The notes under the pieces were generated by a model that saw only the letters and a list, made by a program, of their open reading frames with translations, was not told where the DNA came from and searched no databases. Positions 45,203-52,786 of a DNA stretch of 64,000 nt are shown here, piece by piece (within the stretch, counting starts at the first letter, position 1; the number at the start of each line of letters is the position of its first letter). This stretch comes from Flavobacterium sp. KMS (GTDB taxonomy: Bacteria; Bacteroidota; Bacteroidia; Flavobacteriales; Flavobacteriaceae). The position numbers were made by a program, and so were the translations under genes. The stretch spans positions 434,001-498,000 of the forward strand of contig NZ_JSYP01000001.1 of the NCBI RefSeq assembly GCF_000813005.1, read 5' to 3'.

Positions 45203-45874
45203 TTATTTTGCTAAACTTCGGATATAGTCATAAAAAAGTTGCCTGACTCCGCCTGGCAGTCTTAATTCGAGTAAAGAGTTTTGATTTAAATCGTCAGCTT
45301 TTTGTATGCACTTATAAACTAAATCCCTAAATTTCTCAACATTAATATGAGTAGTGTATTTATCACGGCTGCCATCAAGAGTTTCATAATTACCATCCCA
45401 TTTCTCTTCTGCTTTTTGGTAAACATTCTCAATTTCCTTGTTATAGCGAAATATGTAATGATTGTCTTTAAATTTGTCAATTGATGTCAAACTTACATTG
45501 TGTAAAAGCCCATTTCTTAATGCATAAAGAGTATTTATAAGTTCATCATCTTCGTCTATTTCGCCAAAATAGACTAAACACCTTTTTATACCGTTCTCAA
45601 ATTTTGGTTCAGCCTTGTCTTTTCTGTTATAACATATGCCTAATTGGTCTAGTATTGCACACAACGATAAATATGGCATTAACTGTTTGCTGTATTCAAA
45701 AGACAACGAGTGTTGAATATTCTGACATATAAAAGATAAAGTAGACCTTAGAATTACGTTTTTTACTGGAATAGGAGAATAGCTTGTAGATAAATGTATG
45801 AAAGCCATCTCTTCAAATGAGAGTTCATCTGTTTTTTTGCCGTATAATTTGTGTGGAGTAATGTTATATTCCAT
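45203..45874 (-). CDS. hypothetical protein with HEPN-like RxxxxH motif, cassette 2
   Basis: A 223-residue mostly helical soluble protein, beginning MEYNITPHKLYGKKTDELSF. The segment INTLYALRNGLLHNVSL contains Arg-x4-His within a helix, the signature spacing of HEPN nucleases, whose Arg and His form the active site. HEPN proteins act as toxins or in phage defence, or as inactive RNA-binding modules. The rest shows no named domain to me. The gene fills a cassette between GTTACCA (45936) and TGGTAAC (45194), an 8-base complementary pair. No antitoxin gene is adjacent within the cassette. Confidence 0.65.
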   Translation of the reverse strand: MEYNITPHKLYGKKTDELSFEEMAFIHLSTSYSPIPVKNVILRSTLSFICQNIQHSLSFEYSKQLMPYLSLCAILDQLGICYNRKDKAEPKFENGIKRCLVYFGEIDEDDELINTLYALRNGLLHNVSLTSIDKFKDNHYIFRYNKEIENVYQKAEEKWDGNYETLDGSRDKYTTHINVEKFRDLVYKCIQKADDLNQNSLLELRLPGGVRQLFYDYIRSLAK

Positions 45875-45929
45875 TTTTCATATAAAATAGTTTGTTCTTA
45901 ATTGTTCGATGTGTCCTTTTTAAAATTGC

Positions 45930-46063
45930 TGGTAACGTCCTGGTACTTCAGCGGGTTTGGTACTAAATTAAGCCCATTATTCGGATTTGCCAAATCATCC
46001 CAAATACAAAACCAACTTTCCCTTAAGCCTTATGCCTAAATCTGCTGTAGTAGCTGTTGTGCG
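45930..46063 (-). repeat. attC-like site 1
   Basis: 134 bp. Outer heptamers are GCACAAC (46063-46057, after the stop of cassette 1) and GTTACCA (45936-45930, opening cassette 2). Inner arms TACTTCAGCGGGTTTGG and CTAAATCTGCTGTAGTA pair imperfectly. By eye it is about 85-90% identical to site 3. Confidence 0.7.
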
Positions 46064-46072
46064 TTCGGTGTT

Positions 46073-46717
46073 TTAACAAGGAAACCACCAATGCATAAAG
46101 TATAATTTATCATTTTTAATAAATATTTTTATATGTCCGCTAGAGGCATTGTTTTCATCCTCTCTTAACTGAATTACTTCTAGTTTACCCTCTCCATAAA
46201 CATCCATCTTTCCAATATCTTTAGTTGCATTTGGAAAGAGCTTTTGAAGATCACTTATTGATGTAGTTGATTTTAATTTTATTCCTTTAAATAAAATAAA
46301 ATTACTTTTTGTAAATCTAAATTCATCCACGGCTACTTTGTCTTTTGAGTTTTCAAATCGTGAACCATCTTTATAAAGATATTTGTCTTCCGGATCAACA
46401 CTTCCATCTTCATTTTCAAAAATTGAATAGCAAGGTCCCTCTTCTAAGACTAATTTAATGCTGTCATTTTCTCCAAATACTTTTTCGAATTCGCTTAGAG
46501 TGAAATATCTTTTTAGTCTTCCATTAAAAAGAATATCTTTTTCATTCATTACTTCATTTTGGTAATCTTTAATATCAGTAGTGTCAGATTTATTTTTATT
46601 CTCAGAAATTGTCTTTTCTATTTTCTTTGAATTATCTATTTTTTTAACTGGTTTTATTTCCTTGTTTTTGCAGGAAATACTGAATAATAAAATTGATATA
46701 ATTACTAATATTTTCAT
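46073..46717 (-). CDS. hypothetical lipoprotein in cassette 1
   Basis: A 214-residue predicted lipoprotein: MKILVIISILLFSISCKNKE, lipidated Cys16, followed by a Lys-rich linker. The domain contains LKRYFTLSEFEKVFGENDSI, FRFTKSNFILFKGIKLKSTT and a C-terminal KLYFMHWWFPC. It is not a family I can name. It is the first gene of the array, 60-90 bp downstream of the truncated recombinase. Its cassette starts GTTGTGCGTT (46744) and ends with the complementary AACGCACAAC (46066-46057), the longest match of the array. Confidence 0.7.
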   Translation of the reverse strand: MKILVIISILLFSISCKNKEIKPVKKIDNSKKIEKTISENKNKSDTTDIKDYQNEVMNEKDILFNGRLKRYFTLSEFEKVFGENDSIKLVLEEGPCYSIFENEDGSVDPEDKYLYKDGSRFENSKDKVAVDEFRFTKSNFILFKGIKLKSTTSISDLQKLFPNATKDIGKMDVYGEGKLEVIQLREDENNASSGHIKIFIKNDKLYFMHWWFPC

Positions 46718-46737
46718 CTCTTTCTTTTTACACTAAC

Positions 46738-46790
46738 GCACAACTTGTGTATATCCCTGACAAATGTCAGTGCTTATTTATTTTCAAAAA
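46738..46790 (-). other. candidate attI-like recombination site
   Basis: Between the truncated recombinase and the first cassette lies GTTGTGC (46744-46738), preceded on the minus strand by CACTGACATTTGTCAGGGAT, which contains the palindrome CTGACATTTGTCAG. The location next to the recombinase stop, about 60 bp away, and at the boundary of the first cassette is where an integron primary site would lie. Confidence 0.45.
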
Positions 46791-46803
46791 TAGGATTTTT
46801 ATT

Positions 46804-47079
46804 TCATGAATCATCAAATGAGCTTTTTATTTGTAGAATACTTTTCGTACTAACATGAGTGTAAATTTTGGTGGTCTTGCTGCTTTGATGACCTAAAAAT
46901 TCTTGAATATATCTTAAATCAGTTCCGCTTTCAAGTAAATGAGTAGCAAAGCTATGGCGCAACCAATGCAAACTTATAGGTTTTGTTATGCTAACTTTTT
47001 TAAGTACTTGTTTTAATACACTTTGTAAACTTTTTTCAAGATAACTCAATTGAAATTTACAAAACAATACCTGATTCAC
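46804..47079 (-). pseudogene. truncated tyrosine recombinase/integrase (C-terminal catalytic part)
   Basis: The 91-codon frame carries the C-terminal half of a tyrosine recombinase: [20 protein letters not shown] (the His-x-x-Arg box), then [20 protein letters not shown] with the second His and the nucleophilic Tyr, ending [11 protein letters not shown] as in XerC/IntI-type enzymes. The N-terminal DNA-binding domain and first catalytic Arg are missing; the first ~16 residues look unrelated. No further recombinase sequence is found upstream, so it is a remnant. It lies directly upstream of the first cassette and in the same orientation. Confidence 0.8.
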
Positions 47080-47106
47080 TTTGTGTGTACAGATTACAAC
47101 CCCACA

Positions 47107-47412
47107 TTACCTTTTATCTATTTCACGTATCTTATCCAGCAACTCCATTTCATCCTCAGGAAGAAGCTGTAAAGCAATTTCGAGTAAGATTATTAAATCA
47201 ATTGCGATTCCAGAATAAATATCATTTTTAAGTAAATTAATACTTGTTTTAAGCAAAGAAGAAACCATTAGATTTAATTCATAATAAGAAGATAATTTTA
47301 TTGGTACGCTAAGCGAATTATTATCAGCATCGGGGTTTAGTTTTGTAAAAAATTCCATGTTACTCATTATTTTTTTAAGATTCTCTAATTTTTTAGTTTC
47401 AGCTATTTCCAT
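47107..47412 (-). CDS. small helical hypothetical protein
   Basis: A 101-residue protein, predicted helical: MEIAETKKLENLKKIMSNME, then SYYELNLMVSSLLKTSINLL and IAIDLIILLEIALQLLPEDE, ending MELLDKIREIDKR. It has no signal peptide; the hydrophobic stretches look like bundle helices. It is not recognised. It lies 27 bp upstream of the recombinase remnant on the same strand and may have been part of the same mobile element. An 11-bp inverted repeat at 47464-47495 lies just upstream. Confidence 0.6.
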   Translation of the reverse strand: MEIAETKKLENLKKIMSNMEFFTKLNPDADNNSLSVPIKLSSYYELNLMVSSLLKTSINLLKNDIYSGIAIDLIILLEIALQLLPEDEMELLDKIREIDKR

Positions 47413-47463
47413 GATATTTTATTATTTTTATTTGCATAGTTCAGGAAGTTTTTACAATAAAAT

Positions 47464-47495
47464 AGGAACGTATATGACTAGACTTATACGTTCCT
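47464..47495. repeat. perfect inverted repeat upstream of the 101-aa gene
   Basis: AGGAACGTATA and TATACGTTCCT are exact inverted copies of 11 bp with a 10-bp spacer. No T run follows, so an operator or a recombination site is as likely as a terminator. Confidence 0.55.
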
Positions 47496-47542
47496 CCATT
47501 TATGACTGTCTATTTACAAATGCTAATAATTAAAGCAACAAA

Positions 47543-47606
47543 CACAGGTTCGAGTCCTGTTCCTGTAAAATCAAAAAGCTACAGATTTCTCTGAAGCTTT
47601 TTTCGT
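47543..47606 (+). other. tRNA-fMet T-arm remnant plus terminator (putative distal attachment scar)
   Basis: CACAGGTTCGAGTCCTGTTC, at 47543, reproduces the complete T arm of the initiator tRNA at 34350 without any change. A decayed terminator copy (AGCTACAGATTTCTCTGAAGC then T6) follows. The acceptor end is altered to CTGTAAAAT. With the intact tRNA, it frames the 13-kb accessory region. Confidence 0.65.
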
Positions 47607-47651
47607 TTCTAAACTTTCGTTGAAACTTTTATATTCGTTACGTTCACGGGA

Positions 47652-48527
47652 TTATCTCAGCACAAACTTATCTTTATTTGTTAGTTTTCCTTTATCAAAT
47701 ACATTAACAAAATGAATTCCTTTTTTAAACTCTTTCATTCTAATTTCATGTTCAAATTTCAATGAATCATTTGGATATTTTACATTAGAAATATAACTGT
47801 AATTCAAAACAGAATTTCCAAATTTGATTTCCTTATTTTCACCCAATATATTATTTTCACTATCAATAACCTGAACATAATATTTTTTTTTCAAAGAAAG
47901 CCCCGAATTTAAAAACCCCACTATTGTAAAAGAAATTTTTAAGATATTTACTTTTTTTGCTTTATCAGTAACTGTAAATTTCCCTCTCTCTTCTTTAAAA
48001 GACTGTACCTCAAGGTTAGTCAATACAATTTCGTTACTGTTTTTTTGTATTTCCTTCAAATAATTATTCCAAGCAATGAGAGTGTCATTTTTTTTCTTTA
48101 CACTACCTAAAATCATTTTTGTACTGTCTCTTTGCATTTTATACAATTTCGCAATTTTTGATAATTTTATTTTTTCTTTTTGCATAAGAGAAACAATTCT
48201 TTTCAATCGAAGTACTTCTTTTTTATATTTTATTATAACTACAGCATCAACATTAGTATTCTTTATTTCATATAATAAATTTTCCACTTTTTGCTTTTCG
48301 TTAATCAATTCATCTTTATAATAAATATTTTCGGAAATAGCAGTTTCAAGTTCTTTTTTTGATTCTATTAAATTCTTTACCAGTTCTATTTTTTCTACTT
48401 TTAAATCATTAGCTACTGTTTGAGTATATACATATTGATTGTAAGAATACCCCAATATCCCAAATAATACAAATAATACAATTATAGTAGAAATTTTTAA
48501 TGCCTTTCCAGAAAGATTTTTCATCAT
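47652..48527 (-). CDS. membrane-anchored coiled-coil protein, unknown function
   Basis: A 291-residue protein with an N-terminal membrane anchor (about 13-30, IVLFVLFGILGYSY). A long coiled coil follows (about 40-165, for example EKIELVKNLIESKKELETAI), then a beta-rich C-terminal domain (about 170-291, with KAKKVNILKISFTIVGFLNS). I recall similar layouts in flavobacterial proteins without known function. It is complete, with a normal stop. It sits just outside the tRNA-derived boundary at 47606, so it may belong to the original chromosome. Confidence 0.75.
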   Translation of the reverse strand: MMKNLSGKALKISTIIVLFVLFGILGYSYNQYVYTQTVANDLKVEKIELVKNLIESKKELETAISENIYYKDELINEKQKVENLLYEIKNTNVDAVVIIKYKKEVLRLKRIVSLMQKEKIKLSKIAKLYKMQRDSTKMILGSVKKKNDTLIAWNNYLKEIQKNSNEIVLTNLEVQSFKEERGKFTVTDKAKKVNILKISFTIVGFLNSGLSLKKKYYVQVIDSENNILGENKEIKFGNSVLNYSYISNVKYPNDSLKFEHEIRMKEFKKGIHFVNVFDKGKLTNKDKFVLR

Positions 48528-49289
48528 AAATTTTTAACAGCAAAAGAACATTTTTTTTTAAATTCATAATTATATTATATTATCCATAAATAAATCTATT
48601 TTAATCTAATTCTAGAAACACTAGCTATTTGATGTTTATAAAAAAAGCCTAAAATACACAGTAGATTTATTTGAGATGCAGTCGCATCTGTTAGTTTACC
48701 TCTAAAATATTGGAACATTCTAAATTTACGCTACCAACTTATAGAATGATTTGAACATAGTTTGTCGAGGATTAATCATCTAATCGTTACTTAACATGCG
48801 TATAACTTCAATTCTGAGTATGAATATCAGTAAGTGTATAATTCTATAGCATAAATTAAATTCCGACAAAGACAGTCTATTACAAGTATTGCCATTTGCA
48901 TTTGCATTTACATTATCCATCACTGCTTTATTGCTTAAACAAAACCAGGATATCTTATCGCAATCATCATTCACAATAACAAAAAAATGTGCAAAGTCAG
49001 TAATATTCGCATTATATCTCATTAGAATACTTCCAACAACAGGCATTTTTTCAAAAAATCAACAGAAAAACTATAAGAATAATCTCTCAAAAGTAAATAT
49101 TTATCATTCTTAATAAAATTTAACATTTTAATATAAAGAAGAAAAAAAACCTCTTCATCCATTTTTAAAACAAAACAACCAATTATTAATCAAATAAATA
49201 CATTTTAATTAACTCAATTCTGTTTATGATTGATGATTTTTAACAATGCTCTTTTCAGTGTAACCAAAAAAAGTTTTTCGAAAAAACTA
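48528..49289. other. AT-rich intergenic region without a convincing gene
   Basis: About 760 bp with no recognisable coding sequence. Two short opposing frames (48780-49046 minus and 48889-49113 plus) overlap and show no family features or good starts. The region could include decayed sequence beside tRNA-Glu. Confidence 0.5.
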
Positions 49290-49311
49290 TTGTGTATTTT
49301 AAAATTGATTG

Positions 49312-49319
49312 TATTTTTG
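49312..49319 (+). promoter_or_regulatory. promoter of tRNA-Glu
   Basis: TATTTTTG matches TAnnTTTG; TTG at 49290-49292 gives a 19-bp spacer. It ends 19 bp before the tRNA. Confidence 0.6.
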
Positions 49320-49338
49320 CACCCGCAATAGCAAAGTA

Positions 49339-49410
49339 GGCCCGTTCGTCTATCGGTTAGGACGCATGGTTTTCATCCATGTAAGAGCGGTTCGATTCCG
49401 CTACGGGCTA
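49339..49410 (+). tRNA. tRNA-Glu (TTC)
   Basis: A complete cloverleaf. Acceptor GGCCCGT pairs with ACGGGCT, the anticodon stem-loop is CATGG-TTTTCAT-CCATG with anticodon TTC, and the T arm is AGCGG-TTCGATT-CCGCT. The discriminator is A and CCA is not encoded. Confidence 0.95.
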
Positions 49411-49418
49411 CTAAGAAA

Positions 49419-49446
49419 AAGCTTCAGAGAGATCTGAAGCTTTTTT
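49419..49446 (+). terminator. terminator of tRNA-Glu
   Basis: AAGCTTCAGAGAGATCTGAAGC forms a 9-bp stem followed by T6. It belongs to the same terminator family as the initiator tRNA. Confidence 0.85.
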
Positions 49447-49595
49447 CGTTTATATTTACTTTAAAGAAATAAAAACTACACTCTTTAGAGAATAGATAAC
49501 ACAAAGGTTTACAAAATTTAATCAATAGCTTTATAAATCTTTGCAGTTAAATCAACACAAAAAAAAGGACTGCATTAATAATAAATAATAGTAAA

Positions 49596-50009
49596 ATGGA
49601 GCAGATTTTAGAAAAGCTAAACTTTTTTATTGAGAACAATTTACCTCTTGTACTGTCGAATTATACTGAAGATGATTTTGACATGATTTTAGATGAAAGA
49701 GACGAAGACTATTTTTCTGAAAAATGGATGGAAATATTTGATATCATCAAAGTGAAAGTTAGTGAAAGTAAAATAGACAAAACTAGTAGCCACAGCTTAA
49801 GAGAAAAAGTTTTTAAACTCGTATATTCTATAACAAATCATCCTGATTTATCTTCCTACGTATCTGATGATTTTGGCTTAATATTACAGTCATTAGAAAT
49901 TAAACATAATGATTACTGGTTAAATTCGCTGTGGTTAGAATATAAAAAAGGCAATTTACCACATGGCCAATTAGCGGAAACTAAAGGTGAATTAATTGAT
50001 TTAATCTAA
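49596..50009 (+). CDS. small acidic hypothetical protein
   Basis: A 137-residue acidic, helical protein: MEQILEKLNFFIENNLPLVL, then DDFDMILDERDEDYF and VFKLVYSITNHPDLSSYVSD, ending NLPHGQLAETKGELIDLI. There is no signal peptide. I do not recognise a family; the size and acidity are like those of contact-dependent immunity proteins, which is only a hint. It is transcribed alone from upstream of 49596 to the strong hairpin at 50011. Confidence 0.7.
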   Translation: MEQILEKLNFFIENNLPLVLSNYTEDDFDMILDERDEDYFSEKWMEIFDIIKVKVSESKIDKTSSHSLREKVFKLVYSITNHPDLSSYVSDDFGLILQSLEIKHNDYWLNSLWLEYKKGNLPHGQLAETKGELIDLI

Positions 50010-50010
50010 A

Positions 50011-50045
50011 GAAAGCTTCAGATCTCTCTGAAGCTTTCTTTTTTT
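50011..50045. terminator. hairpin terminator between convergent genes
   Basis: GAAAGCTTCAGATCTCTCTGAAGC forms a long stem (continuing TTTC) followed by T-rich sequence. It can serve both the gene ending at 50009 and the minus-strand gene ending at 50072. Confidence 0.8.
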
Positions 50046-50071
50046 AGAACTTTTGATATTACTAGTGATAT

Positions 50072-50665
50072 TTACAATTCTTCCTTCACTCTGACTCCAT
50101 CCCTTCTAATAATATATGCAGGAACACCAATTACGGTACAATTCTCAGGAACATTTTTTACAACTACAGCGTTTGCTCCAGCCTTAGAGTTATTTCCCAT
50201 TTTTACTTTTCCAATTATTTTAGCACCTGCATTAATTGTTACATTATCTCCTAATTCAGGACTATCTGTAGCATTTGAAAACCCAATAGTTACTTGCTGA
50301 TTAATCCAACAATCGCGACCAATAGATTTAGCAGATATTATTGTTGCAAAACCATGCTGAATAAATAACCCTGGCCCAATATTTTTTGTCAAAATAAATA
50401 GTGTATTCATCTTTGGGCACAACCAATTTATTAAAAAAGAAATCTTTCCTACTCTTACATAAAAAACGTTTCTATATTCTGGGTAAAATGTCATAAGTGT
50501 TAGGAAACCAAATTGAGTATTGCTTCCTGAATTAGTTATCTTCAGCCAACGTTCGACATCATAATGTATTACTTTCTTATTCCCATGAAAATTAAACAAA
50601 AGAATATGAGGTAAAAGTCGTATCGCACTTAATATTACAACGATTTTTTTTATATTATTTTTCAT
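50072..50665 (-). CDS. serine acetyltransferase-like left-handed beta-helix acyltransferase
   Basis: A 197-residue protein. The C-terminal two-thirds are hexapeptide repeats of a left-handed beta-helix: GPGLFIQHGFATIISAKSIG, CWINQQVTIGF, LGDNVTINAGAKIIGKVKMG, NNSKAGANAVVVKNVPENC and TVIGVPAYIIRRDG. The catalytic His of the CysE/WcaB type is probably the one in FIQHG. The N-terminus is basic and partly hydrophobic. Close homologues mostly O-acetylate polysaccharide precursors rather than serine. The remnant at 50847-51082 next to it may be from a glycan gene, supporting a former polysaccharide context. Confidence 0.85.
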   Translation of the reverse strand: MKNNIKKIVVILSAIRLLPHILLFNFHGNKKVIHYDVERWLKITNSGSNTQFGFLTLMTFYPEYRNVFYVRVGKISFLINWLCPKMNTLFILTKNIGPGLFIQHGFATIISAKSIGRDCWINQQVTIGFSNATDSPELGDNVTINAGAKIIGKVKMGNNSKAGANAVVVKNVPENCTVIGVPAYIIRRDGVRVKEEL

Positions 50666-50846
50666 CTTATTTCTTGTAAATGCAAAATTTGCCTTTGCTT
50701 AATTGATATTACTTAATAATGGCGCAGTAAACTTAATGCTTACCTCTAAATTAAGATAGATTTACAAAGGTTTGCATTATTTTTTTGCCAAATATATAAT
50801 ATTTATCCTACTAATCGTTAAGCCTTATATATATTTTAAGGAAACA

Positions 50847-51082
50847 TTAGACATTACGTTTTTTATAGTAGATATTAATGCCAGGTAAAAAATCAAAATT
50901 ATAATCTCGCATTCCTAAACTTATCTCTTTTTTGTAATTTCTAAGAACTATAACAAAGGTTATGAGATTTTTATAGATTTCATAAAATACGAAAAGTTGT
51001 ACAGATACAGGAATCCTAATGCAATTTTATATAGAAACACTTCCCTAAATGAGTCATTATTCCACTTTTCTAAATAAATCAC
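50847..51082 (-). pseudogene. frameshifted gene remnant, possibly of a glycosyltransferase
   Basis: Two overlapping minus-strand frames read like one protein split by a frameshift near 50970. First WNNDSFREVFLYKIALGFLY, then, after the shift, EIYKNLITFVIVLRNYKKEI and SLGMRDYNFDFLPGINIYYK before a stop at 50847. No start codon or intact upstream frame is found, and further stops lie above 51082. The aromatic/basic pattern is reminiscent of glycosyltransferase C-termini, but the family is uncertain. Confidence 0.4.
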
Positions 51083-51484
51083 ATTTGCTTATTACTCTTT
51101 TTCAACACATTAGAAATATAAAATAATATGCGAGTGTCTTAACAATTTAATAATATATTTTCCTAATAACTGAGTTTGTTCTAATAAATGTTTTTATAAA
51201 TTTGTGGCCTTGTATTTAATAGTTTTTACTTCACAGCATTTAAGACTTGGTAACCAAATACTCTATCATTTTGTCACTTATATATAAGCAACTAATCATG
51301 AGATCCTTTTACTTTATTGTTAATATAAAAGATATATTAACCTTGAGAAGTCCACTTCTGTAGTCTTTAAATTATTTACACTAAAAAAATATTACCCACA
51401 ATTCAAATATCTAATTTACAAACAAAACAACAAACAATTCCCTCACAATCTTTATTCATTAAATTATAACAGTAATTAAATCCA
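51083..51484. other. AT-rich intergenic region
   Basis: About 400 bp with no ORF worth reporting. It probably contains the promoter of the exported actin-fold gene and further decayed sequence of the remnant at 50847. Confidence 0.4.
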
Positions 51485-52579
51485 ATGCTTAAAAAACACA
51501 CAACCCAAATTCTAATTTTTACCCTTTTAAGTTTATTTTTTTCCATCAATTCATTTTCTCAAAAAAACATTTACGCAGGAATTGAAATCGGACGTAGAGC
51601 AATAAAAACTTCTGTTGTAGAGATAAATAATATTAAGAAAGCAGACTATACAATTCTCCACTTCTCGAATGAGAGAATTAACCTTGCCGAACATATTTCT
51701 ACTTACGGAGAGCTTCCTCAGGACGACATTAATAAAACTAGCAATATAGTTCTTAGTCAACTGAGAGAAATAAGAGCCAAATTTAAAATTCCCGAAGAAA
51801 ATATTTTTATAGTTGCTGCTCCTGCTTTTTCATCTGCTCGCAACATTGACGTTTTAAGAAATAGAATTTCTACTTTAACTAGCAAAAGTTTTGATATAAT
51901 TAATGTTGACGAAGAGGCTAAAATACTAGTTAAAGGTGCTATACCACCTGTTGATTATTCAAACGCTCTGCTCCTTGATATTGGTGCCCAAACTACTAAA
52001 GGCGGATACATTGATGAGATTGGAGATAACAGATTAGAGTTTATTCCTTTGGAACTTGATTTCGGTACAATGACACTTACTGATGCAGTAAAAAAAACGG
52101 TTGTAAATCAAAGTCAAGCTAATGATATGTCAACCTATCAGGAAAAGGCTTTTGATTTTAACCCAATTCTGCGTAAGAAGATAAAACAATTGCTTGATGC
52201 AAATCCTCTTTTATTAAAAAAGGAAAAGATTTATTTATCTGGAGGAGCTGTTTGGGCGTTTTCAGCTCTTTATTATGATGAAAACACTAAAGATCATTAT
52301 ATTTCTTTTACGTTGGAGGACGTTATGAATTATGATGCAATCCTGAAAAATAATTTCGGTAAGTTTACTACCTATGCTAAAACGAATAAAGAAGCTGCTA
52401 GAGTTTTGACTACATACGATCAACGATACCTTATTTCAGCAAACAACATACTAGTAACTTGCCTGGAAAGTATTCCAAATTTAGAGAAAAAGAAAATATA
52501 CTTTGTAAAAGACGGACAAGTAACTTGGCTTATGTCATACATTGCAGATCGCTCTAAAAAAGTAAATACTAATTTTTAA
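51485..52579 (+). CDS. exported Ppx/GppA-like actin-fold (ASKHA) protein
   Basis: A 364-residue protein with a clear signal peptide (LIFTLLSLFFSINSFSQ). The rest has the layout of the sugar kinase/Hsp70/actin superfamily, nearest to exopolyphosphatases: phosphate-1 motif YAGIEIGRRAIKTSVVEI (about 31-48), a VDEEAKILVKGA segment, phosphate-2 motif LLLDIGAQTTKGGYI (about 162-176) and adenosine motif IYLSGGAVWAFSA (about 250-262). Actin-fold ATPases normally work in the cytoplasm, where ATP is present, so export is odd. It might hydrolyse periplasmic polyphosphate or nucleotides, or have lost activity. It is followed by a hairpin terminator. Confidence 0.72.
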   Translation: MLKKHTTQILIFTLLSLFFSINSFSQKNIYAGIEIGRRAIKTSVVEINNIKKADYTILHFSNERINLAEHISTYGELPQDDINKTSNIVLSQLREIRAKFKIPEENIFIVAAPAFSSARNIDVLRNRISTLTSKSFDIINVDEEAKILVKGAIPPVDYSNALLLDIGAQTTKGGYIDEIGDNRLEFIPLELDFGTMTLTDAVKKTVVNQSQANDMSTYQEKAFDFNPILRKKIKQLLDANPLLLKKEKIYLSGGAVWAFSALYYDENTKDHYISFTLEDVMNYDAILKNNFGKFTTYAKTNKEAARVLTTYDQRYLISANNILVTCLESIPNLEKKKIYFVKDGQVTWLMSYIADRSKKVNTNF

Positions 52580-52649
52580 GTATCTTTTTTTACACTCTTA
52601 CAAAGTCTATTCTGTTTTGTCATTATAGAACTTACATATAACATTAAGT

Positions 52650-52680
52650 AAAGCTTCAGAGAAATCTGGAGCTTTTTTTT
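52650..52680 (+). terminator. terminator of the actin-fold gene
   Basis: AAGCTTCAGAGAAATCTGGAGC then T8, of the same form as the initiator tRNA terminator. Confidence 0.8.
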
Positions 52681-52786
52681 ATAGAATAGTATTTTATGCC
52701 TGATCAAAAGATCATGTTGCTAAATCGTTGCTGAAAAATTTATTACTTGTAGTAAATTAGCTTTATATTAGCTTTTAAAAGACATC

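Noticed and set aside
41956-46744. A CRISPR array, suggested by regularly spaced similar repeats
   Set aside because: The repeats are 133-159 bp, palindromic and separated by whole genes of different length; there are no short spacers and no cas genes.
48780-49113. Two overlapping opposite frames of 88 and 74 residues
   Set aside because: No family resemblance, overlapping each other, no promoter or recognisable protein pattern; treated as non-coding.
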